A DNA stretch of 5,758 nucleotides, from NCBI GenBank assembly GCA_938003575.1, contig CALKYG010000303.1, positions 1-5,758 of the forward strand. The letters run 5' to 3'. Shown here piece after piece: positions 1 through 4,677 of this stretch. Below the pieces are notes generated by a model. That model was given only the letters and a program-made list of their open reading frames with translations. It did not search any database and was not told the DNA's origin. Each line of letters starts with the position of its first letter. Position 1 is the first letter of the stretch. This DNA is from an uncultured Alphaproteobacteria bacterium (GTDB lineage: Bacteria; Pseudomonadota; Alphaproteobacteria; Caulobacterales; Parvularculaceae). The position numbers and the translations under genes are program-made.

Positions 1-27
1 AAGAGAGTCTTTCGGCCGGCCCGTCGC

Positions 28-32
28 GGAGA
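28..32 (+). promoter_or_regulatory. Ribosome binding site of the ParB-like gene
   Basis: GGAGA lies seven bases before the ATG at 40, a normal spacing, and supports that start. Only 39 bases precede the gene in the window, so no promoter can be judged. This leader also contains the 8-base palindrome GGCCGGCC at 14-21, which may be chance in such GC-rich DNA. Confidence 0.7.
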
Positions 33-39
33 CTTACCC

Positions 40-2106
40 ATGGCCAAACCGAAACCGAAGACGAAACCTGCCGCGCTGCTCGCTTTGAGCGTTTCGCGGG
101 ACATCCCGCTCGACAAGCTAGTTCTTTCCCAGTCGAATGTCCGCCAGGTGAAGGCGGGCGTCTCGATCGAGGAGCTCGCCGAGGATATCGCGCGAAGAAC
201 CCTCCTGCAGGGCCTCACGGTGCGCGCCGTCCTTGATGTGAACGGCGGCGAGACCGGCATCTATGACGTGCCGGCCGGCGGACGGCGGCTGCGGGCGCTG
301 CAATTGCTCGCCAGCCAGAAGCGGCTCGCGGCGGATGCGCCGATCCCGTGCGTCATCCGCAATGAGGGGCTCGCCGAGGAGGACAGCCTTGCCGAAAACG
401 TCCAGCGCGCGCCCTTGCATCCGCTTGACCAATTCCGCGCGTTTCAAACGCTGCGTGAGAAAGGCAAAAGCGAGGAAGAGATCGCCGCCGCGTTCTTCGT
501 GACGCCGAGTGTCGTCAGGCAGCGATTGAAACTTGCGAGCGTCGCGCCGGCGCTTCTCGATCTCTACGCCGAGGATGCGATGAGCCTCGAGCAGCTGATG
601 GCGTTCACGGTGAATGGCGACCATCAGCGCCAGACCGACGTCTGGGCGGCGCTGAGGAACGGCTACAATCGCGAGCCTTATCATATCCGCCGGATGCTGA
701 CCGAAGGCGCGGTGCGGGCCGGCGACAAGCGCGCGAGGTTCGTCGGCGTCGACGCCTATGAGGCGGCCGGCGGCGTCGTGCTCAGGGATCTCTTCGCCGG
801 GGCCGATGACTTCTGGCTGCAGGATGCGGGGCTCCTGAACCGTCTCGTCGCCGAAAGGCTCGACGAGAAAGCAGCTAAGATCCGCGCCGAGGGCTGGAAA
901 TGGGTCGAGACGGCCGTTGACTTTCCCTATGGGCATACGTTCGACCTTCGCCGCATCGCGGGCGAGCGAGCGGCGCTCCGCGAAGACCAACGGCAAGCTT
1001 ATGACGCCGCCAAGGCCGAGCATGAGGCGCTTGAAGAACAGTATGAGAGCGCGGAGGAACTCCCCGAAGAGGTCGATCAGCGCCTCGGCGAGCTGGAAGC
1101 GATCATCGAGGCGATCGACGAACGCCCCTTCGACTATCCGCCCGAGGAGATCGCCCGCGCTGGCGTCTTCATCAGTCTCGATCAGTCGGGCGACTTGCGC
1201 ATCGAACGCGGTTTTATAAGATCGGAAGACGATTCGCTGGTTGACGTGGAAGCTTCGGCGAAAGGCGACGATCTCTCAAGCGCATCGGGCGGCGATGATG
1301 ACGCCGCGATGATAGATGAGGCGGATGCGGGCGATGAGGAGCCGGAAGACGAGGACGCGGCGCGTCCCATCCCCGATCGCCTGATGATCGAATTGACCGA
1401 ATGGCGAACTCTCGCCTTGCGCGACGCCATGGCGGGCGATCCCGAGATCGCTTTCCTCGCGGCGCTCCATGCGCTCTGTCTCGATCTCTTCTATGCGCCG
1501 GGCACGGCACGCTGCGTCTCCATCACCGCGCGCCAGTCGCCCTTGCGCAGCGGCGCGTCGGGACTTTCCGATTGCGCCGCCGCGAAGTCGATCGATGCGC
1601 GCCACCAGGCGTTCGGCGTCAAGCTCCCGGGCCGGCCGGAAAACCTTTGGGCGAGCCTCAAATCGATGAGCGATCTCGAGCGGCAGGCGCTCTTCGCGCA
1701 TTGCGTCGGTCTTTCCATCGACGCCGTTTACAAGCCCTATGACCGGCGTAGCGATACGATTGTTCATGCGGACGCGCTTGCAAACTCGCTCGCGCCTGAT
1801 CTTCGCGCCGCCGGCTGGATTCCGACGGCGGAGGGGTATTTTACCCGGATCACCAAGGCACAGATTCTGGATGCGGTGCGCGAAGCAAATGGAGAGGAGT
1901 CCGCGTCCCGGCTCGAAGGCCTCAAGAAGCCGGATATGGCCGCCGCCGCGGCGGAGCTGCTCGTGCCGACCGACTGGTTGCCGGCGATCCTGCGGACGCG
2001 CGGCAATATCGAAGCGTCCGAAGACGCTTCAATGACGGAGTCATATGGCGCAACGGACGATGTCGCTGACGACGGTCCCACCGGCGCCGCGATCGCTGCC
2101 GAGTAG
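40..2106 (+). CDS. Large ParB-like partition/DNA-binding protein (688 aa)
   Basis: This is a ParB/Spo0J-family protein, expected to bind DNA in the cytoplasm and likely to help maintain a plasmid or integrative element. The ParB N-terminal fold runs over about residues 20-125: IPLDKLVLSQSNVR (22-35), the nucleotide-loop-like PAGGRRLRAL (78-87) and ENVQR (120-124). A helix-turn-helix follows at about 143-168 (EEEIAAAFFVTPSVVRQRLK). Residues 310-360 are charged and coiled-coil-like, 396-440 form an acidic Asp/Glu linker, and about 446-650 are a C-terminal region I do not recognise. At 688 aa it is more than twice the length of a chromosomal ParB (about 300 aa). The usual GERR motif reads GGRR here, so CTP hydrolysis may be changed or absent. 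No parA is in view, so a true partition role is unproved; a regulatory role is also possible. The family call is firm; the function is inferred from the family. Confidence 0.9.
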   Translation: MAKPKPKTKPAALLALSVSRDIPLDKLVLSQSNVRQVKAGVSIEELAEDIARRTLLQGLTVRAVLDVNGGETGIYDVPAGGRRLRALQLLASQKRLAADAPIPCVIRNEGLAEEDSLAENVQRAPLHPLDQFRAFQTLREKGKSEEEIAAAFFVTPSVVRQRLKLASVAPALLDLYAEDAMSLEQLMAFTVNGDHQRQTDVWAALRNGYNREPYHIRRMLTEGAVRAGDKRARFVGVDAYEAAGGVVLRDLFAGADDFWLQDAGLLNRLVAERLDEKAAKIRAEGWKWVETAVDFPYGHTFDLRRIAGERAALREDQRQAYDAAKAEHEALEEQYESAEELPEEVDQRLGELEAIIEAIDERPFDYPPEEIARAGVFISLDQSGDLRIERGFIRSEDDSLVDVEASAKGDDLSSASGGDDDAAMIDEADAGDEEPEDEDAARPIPDRLMIELTEWRTLALRDAMAGDPEIAFLAALHALCLDLFYAPGTARCVSITARQSPLRSGASGLSDCAAAKSIDARHQAFGVKLPGRPENLWASLKSMSDLERQALFAHCVGLSIDAVYKPYDRRSDTIVHADALANSLAPDLRAAGWIPTAEGYFTRITKAQILDAVREANGEESASRLEGLKKPDMAAAAAELLVPTDWLPAILRTRGNIEASEDASMTESYGATDDVADDGPTGAAIAAE

Positions 2107-2127
2107 CTCATCCATCAACGCTCAGCG

Positions 2128-2155
2128 AAGGCCCGCCAGTCCCGGCGGGCCTTTT
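2128..2155 (+). terminator. Rho-independent terminator-like stem-loop after the ParB-like gene
   Basis: AAGGCCCGCC (2128-2137) pairs perfectly with GGCGGGCCTT (2144-2153) around the six-base loop AGTCCC, and the T-run TTTT covers 2152-2155. It begins 21 bases after the ParB stop codon and ends five bases before the Shine-Dalgarno sequence of the next gene. It probably ends or reduces transcription from the ParB gene. Because it sits so close to the next ribosome binding site, it could also act as an attenuator or an RNA-processing/stability point between the two genes. Confidence 0.85.
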
Positions 2156-2160
2156 CCCTC

Positions 2161-2165
2161 GGAGG
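2161..2165 (+). promoter_or_regulatory. Ribosome binding site fixing the Toprim gene start
   Basis: GGAGG ends five bases before the ATG at 2171. It decides the start: the reading frame is open further upstream to an ATG at 2045, but that longer version would overlap the end of the ParB gene and translate through the terminator hairpin. Confidence 0.85.
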
Positions 2166-2170
2166 CCTCA

Positions 2171-3253
2171 ATGCGCGAATTGAGCAGCGACATCGCGCGC
2201 CGTCTCGCCGAGCGCGCAATCGACGTCTGCCGGCGTTATCTGCCGAACGGCAAACGCGTGGGGGATTACTGGATCGTCGGTAATGTAAAAGGGGCAAAGG
2301 GACGAAGTCTCTTTGTCCGGCTCGCCGGTCCGCCATCGGGTAAGGGGGCCGCCGGCAAATGGCAGGACGCAGCGACTGGGGAGCACGGCGATCTTCTCGA
2401 CTTGATCGCCGCCGCCTGCCGCTTCAGCGACCATCGCGACGCGCGCGACGAAGCACGGCGGTTCCTGAACGAAACGCCAATCCATTCTTCGCTGACACAT
2501 CGGCGCGACCGTTATGACGGCGCCATGGCGTCGCAACGGCTCTTCGCCGCGTCGCATCCGATCGCCGGCACGCTCGGTGAGACATATTTGTGGACGCGCG
2601 GCATTGGCGACGTCAGTGATCTCGCAGCGCTGCGTTTTCATCCGCGCTGCCTTAATCGAGATGCTGCGGGGGCGCGGCCCGCATATTGGCCAGCCTTGAT
2701 CACTGCCGTGACAGACGATAACGGCGCCGTCACCGGCGTCATGCGCACTTATCTCGCGCGCGACGGCAAGTCGAAAGCGCCGCTTTCTTCGCCGCGAAAG
2801 GCGCTGGGACTGATGGCAGGGAATGCCGTGCGTTTTGGCGCAGTGGGCGATCTGCTGATCATCGGCGAGGGCATTGAGACGGTCCTGTCGCTGCGCGCGG
2901 TGCTGCTTTCCGCGCCGCTCGCCGCCGCCTTGTCGGCGCAGCATCTCAGGCTGTTCGGAATTCCATCGACCGTCAGGCGTCTCTATATTGCCGCCGATCG
3001 AGACGACGCCGGTTTCCGCGCGGCTCAAATCCTACGCCAGCGCGCGATCGATGCGGGCGTCGATGCGAGGCTTCTCCTGCCGCGCCGCAAGGATTTCAAT
3101 GACGATCTCGTCATCGACGGACCGACCGCCTTCGCTACGTCACTGACGCCGCAACTCGCCGTTCAGGATCGCCGCGCGATTCGTTGCATCTCCGGTGATC
3201 GCCGTTCGCCGGGAAGGGGCGGTGTGAGCGCCGCCAGGTCATCCGCAGGCTGA
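2171..3253 (+). CDS. Toprim domain protein, DUF7146-type (360 aa)
   Basis: This is a stand-alone Toprim protein of the primase-like kind found on alphaproteobacterial plasmids and integrative elements. The Toprim fold spans about residues 226-325. The catalytic glutamate is in LLIIGEGIETVLSL (228-241), the Asp-x-Asp metal site in AADRDDAG (274-281), and the late DFNDDL motif at 308-313 is typical of primase-like Toprims. The N-terminal part has KWQDAATGEHGDLLDLI (64-80), which resembles the region after the zinc finger in phage and plasmid primases, but no Cys/His zinc cluster is visible. Residues about 105-220 fit the DUF7146 region. There is no helicase domain. A role in nucleic-acid synthesis or processing during element replication or transfer is inferred; the substrate is unknown. 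The basic, Ser/Gly/Arg-rich tail (333-360) looks disordered. The gene follows a terminator by 15 bases and is followed by the long structured gap at 3254-3609. Confidence 0.88.
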   Translation: MRELSSDIARRLAERAIDVCRRYLPNGKRVGDYWIVGNVKGAKGRSLFVRLAGPPSGKGAAGKWQDAATGEHGDLLDLIAAACRFSDHRDARDEARRFLNETPIHSSLTHRRDRYDGAMASQRLFAASHPIAGTLGETYLWTRGIGDVSDLAALRFHPRCLNRDAAGARPAYWPALITAVTDDNGAVTGVMRTYLARDGKSKAPLSSPRKALGLMAGNAVRFGAVGDLLIIGEGIETVLSLRAVLLSAPLAAALSAQHLRLFGIPSTVRRLYIAADRDDAGFRAAQILRQRAIDAGVDARLLLPRRKDFNDDLVIDGPTAFATSLTPQLAVQDRRAIRCISGDRRSPGRGGVSAARSSAG

Positions 3254-3340
3254 TCCTTTACGCCTCATCTTCGGCGCGCCTCGCGCGCGGCCGTCAGAGG
3301 ATGGGCGAGGGGGCCGCACGCGCCGCGCCCGCGCCAAGGC

Positions 3341-3444
3341 CGGGCGGCGGGTTTCTTCCCCTGGCGGCGATGAGTTCGAACGCGCTGCGCTCGCGCGTCT
3401 CATCCCTCCCGCCATTCCTCGCGAGACAACAAACCCGCCGCCCG
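3341..3444. repeat. Long hairpin arm with perfect 14-bp base and three stacked inner helices
   Basis: CGGGCGGCGGGTTT (3341-3354) pairs exactly with AAACCCGCCGCCCG (3431-3444). Inside it lie TGGCGG (3362-3367) with CCGCCA (3409-3414), GATGAG (3369-3374) with CTCATC (3399-3404), and ACGCGC (3380-3385) with GCGCGT (3393-3398) around a seven-base loop, TGCGCTC. The helices are in register and separated by internal loops or bulges, as in a folded RNA arm. The 3' side of the internal loop holds the small palindrome CTCGCGAG (3418-3425). Confidence 0.9.
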
Positions 3445-3477
3445 TCCTCCTCCGCTTCGCTGCGGCCCGATGCACGT

Positions 3478-3504
3478 CGCGAGCGAAAGGCTCGCGTCTT
3501 TCTT
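3478..3504 (+). terminator. Weak terminator-like hairpin inside the structured gap
   Basis: CGCGAGC (3478-3484) pairs with GCTCGCG (3490-3496) around the loop GAAAG and is followed by the pyrimidine stretch TCTTTCTTCTCCC. The stem is GC-rich, but the tract is broken by C, so termination would be weak at best. It may instead be just a side hairpin of the larger fold. It sits about 105 bases before the DUF2493 start, where premature termination could control that gene. Confidence 0.4.
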
Positions 3505-3566
3505 CTCCCTCTTTGCTGACGGGTGCGCCGGCGCGGCGCGTGCGGCTCTTCCCGCGCCATCAAGGG

Positions 3567-3585
3567 CCGCGCGAGAGGCGCGCGG
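3567..3585 (+). repeat. Local hairpin just before the DUF2493 ribosome binding site
   Basis: CCGCGCG (3567-3573) pairs with CGCGCGG (3579-3585) around AGAGG. It uses the same bases as the 3' strand of the long outer helix (3565-3583), so the two folds exclude each other. It ends 12 bases before the Shine-Dalgarno sequence. Confidence 0.7.
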
Positions 3586-3597
3586 CGAAAGACCATC

Positions 3598-3604
3598 AAG
3601 GAGG
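3598..3604 (+). promoter_or_regulatory. Strong ribosome binding site fixing the DUF2493 start
   Basis: AAGGAGG ends five bases before the ATG at 3610. It chooses this start over the in-frame ATG at 3523, which lies within the fold and has no good ribosome binding site. Confidence 0.9.
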
Positions 3605-3609
3605 ATCCC

Positions 3610-4548
3610 ATGCTGACCGATATCGACGCCGACCTCGCCGAGCCTGCCGCGCTGTCGCCGACCGCGCATCTCCTCGACGAATTGCAGCTGTTCGGCTGGC
3701 GCCCCGATGGCGACGAGCCCGATCCGCGACCCTTGCCCGAGGCGCGCCTGGCGCAAGGCGCCGTCGCCGACATGGCCGACGCGCTCATTGCGACGCTTAC
3801 CGACACGCGGCTTGAGGGCGACCTTGAAAGCCTTCTCTGGTCGCTGGTCTATCTCTTCCACCGCCATATCGGCGTCATTGACCGCGCGCTCGATCGCAAC
3901 GAGCAGCGCCAGCGCGACAGCCAGCGAGCGCAGGACGGCTCCGAAATCCGCTCGGTCGAGCTTGAACGCCTGATCGCCGAAGGGCTCTCGGTCCTCGAAC
4001 GCCGCAACGCCTTCGAGTTCATGCGCGATGAAGCCGCGCTCCGCTTCGAGACGGCGACCGGGCACGCCTGGCGCCCGCGCAACGGGTCGCTGGTCAGCCG
4101 CAACGCATCAGCCCGATCGCTGACCGCCGCCGTCATCGACAGCCGCGACTTCATCGCCGCAAAACGCCGAGCCGACATCGAACCCCTGACGCCCAAAGGC
4201 GCAAAGATCGCCTTCGCTGGCGGTCCCGACTTCAACGACGTCGCCGCGATCTGGGCCGCGCTCGACCGCGTCCGCGCCAAGCATCCCGACATGGTCCTCC
4301 TCCATGGAGGAACGCCGCGCGGCGCTGAAAAGATCGCTGCCTCCTGGGCCGACCATCGCAAGGTCGCGCAGATCGTCTTCAAGCCCGACTGGACGCGCCA
4401 CGCCAAGGCCGCGCCGTTCAAGCGCAATGACGAACTCTTGAAGGCGCTGCCGATCGGCCTCGTCGTCTTCCCCGGCTCCGGCGTCACCGACAATCTCGCC
4501 GATAAGGCGAAGCGCCTCGGAATTCCGCTCATGGACCACCGAAGGTGA
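3610..4548 (+). CDS. DUF2493 (YspA-like SLOG) domain protein (312 aa)
   Basis: The C-terminal domain, about residues 197-310, is DUF2493, a member of the SLOG superfamily of Rossmann-like nucleotide-binding folds. Visible motifs are KIAFAGGPDFND (199-210), the glycine-rich LLHGGTPRGAE (230-240) and VVFPGSGVTDNLADKAKRLG (285-304), which form the expected phosphate- or ligand-binding loops. The N-terminal 190 residues are not part of that fold. They hold a short acidic Pro-rich start, a mostly helical stretch (about 48-140) and a charged linker, and I do not recognise them. SLOG proteins bind or process nucleotide-derived ligands, and some work in signalling or conflict systems. The ligand here is unknown, and the protein is presumably cytoplasmic. 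It lies directly downstream of the structured gap and could be controlled by it. Two-domain DUF2493 proteins of about this length are, as far as I recall, common on alphaproteobacterial plasmids and integrative elements alongside ParB and Toprim genes. Confidence 0.88.
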   Translation: MLTDIDADLAEPAALSPTAHLLDELQLFGWRPDGDEPDPRPLPEARLAQGAVADMADALIATLTDTRLEGDLESLLWSLVYLFHRHIGVIDRALDRNEQRQRDSQRAQDGSEIRSVELERLIAEGLSVLERRNAFEFMRDEAALRFETATGHAWRPRNGSLVSRNASARSLTAAVIDSRDFIAAKRRADIEPLTPKGAKIAFAGGPDFNDVAAIWAALDRVRAKHPDMVLLHGGTPRGAEKIAASWADHRKVAQIVFKPDWTRHAKAAPFKRNDELLKALPIGLVVFPGSGVTDNLADKAKRLGIPLMDHRR

Positions 4549-4595
4549 CAGGCGACGCTTTCTCCCCTTAGCGGATGAAGGAAGGTGGGCGACGC
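4541..4595. repeat. Imperfect direct repeat at the end of the DUF2493 gene
   Basis: GAAGGTGacaGGCGACGC (4541-4558) recurs as GAAGGTGGGCGACGC (4581-4595), identical except for a three-base deletion. The first copy contains the stop codon of the DUF2493 gene. This could be a slippage product, or a short duplication left by recombination at the edge of the module. Confidence 0.6.
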
Positions 4596-4677
4596 GACTT
4601 GTCACAAAGCGGACGTTGTTGACGGTGAGATTCCGCGCGCCGCGCCCATGGGGGCGCTGGGCCCAAAAATGGCGGCG
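4549..4677. other. Convergent intergenic junction
   Basis: These 129 bases separate the mobile-element-type genes from the carotenoid oxygenase. They hold the second copy of an imperfect direct repeat (4581-4595), an imperfect inverted repeat GTCACAA...TTGTTGAC (4601-4607, 4616-4623), and a six-bp hairpin, GCGCCC (4642-4647) with GGGCGC (4652-4657) around ATGG. The hairpin has no T-run on either strand, so it is not a convincing terminator. No small gene is supported. Confidence 0.5.

Larger units (their letters stand above)
3313..3546. repeat. Perfect 17-bp inverted repeat, 200 bases apart
   Basis: GCCGCACGCGCCGCGCC (3313-3329) is the exact reverse complement of GGCGCGGCGCGTGCGGC (3530-3546). 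Four G-U or G-C pairs can extend it outwards (3309-3312 with 3547-3550), and after one mismatch four more pairs extend it inwards. It is the central helix of the structured gap. Even with about 70% G+C, a 17-base perfect match at this position, flanked by two other nested matches, is far beyond chance. Confidence 0.95.
3268..3592 (+). ncRNA. Candidate large structured RNA or leader: nested long-range stems filling the gap before the DUF2493 gene
   Basis: The 356-base gap 3254-3609 has no convincing gene but folds as a nested set of complementary arms. From outside in: TCTT (3268-3271) with AAGA (3589-3592); 3274-3292 with 3565-3583 (18 of 19 pairs, mismatch 3283/3574); GATGG (3300-3304) with CCATC (3557-3561); 3313-3329 with 3530-3546 (17 of 17), then a one-base mismatch and GCGC (3331-3334) with GCGC (3525-3528); and a capped arm at 3341-3444. 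Two small hairpins (3452-3465, 3478-3496) fill the rest, giving a closing helix with a multibranch junction. The strand is assumed from the flanking genes and from the ribosome binding site five bases beyond the last pair. It could be an independent RNA, a cis-acting leader of the DUF2493 gene, or a DNA palindrome such as an origin. The complementarity is certain; the RNA nature is inferred. Confidence 0.55.

Noticed and set aside
118..1023. A long minus-strand open frame opposite the ParB-like gene
   Set aside because: It is antisense to a gene with clear ParB and HTH motifs. Its translation is low-complexity and lacks known motifs.
2045..2170. A longer version of the Toprim protein starting at 2045
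   Set aside because: It would overlap the end of the ParB gene and run through the terminator stem-loop. The ATG at 2171 has an excellent ribosome binding site, and family-like sequence starts there.
3301..3519. A 72-codon open frame within the structured gap
   Set aside because: The only purine-rich sequence (AGAGG) touches the ATG with no spacing, the inner ATG at 3370 has none, the product is low-complexity (Arg/Ser/Ala/Pro), and the bases are explained by pairing. A translated small protein is not excluded, but nothing supports it.
3268..3592. A retron-like or CRISPR interpretation of the inverted repeats
   Set aside because: There is no reverse transcriptase in the window and no regularly spaced direct repeats. 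The repeats are inverted and nested, not an array.
3523..3609. An upstream start for the DUF2493 protein at 3523
   Set aside because: The added residues are Arg-rich, are encoded by the paired strands of the fold, and have no good ribosome binding site. AAGGAGG before 3610 is decisive.
4642..4664. A terminator between the two convergent genes
   Set aside because: The six-bp stem (4642-4657) is followed by no T-run on the plus strand, and none follows it on the minus strand either.
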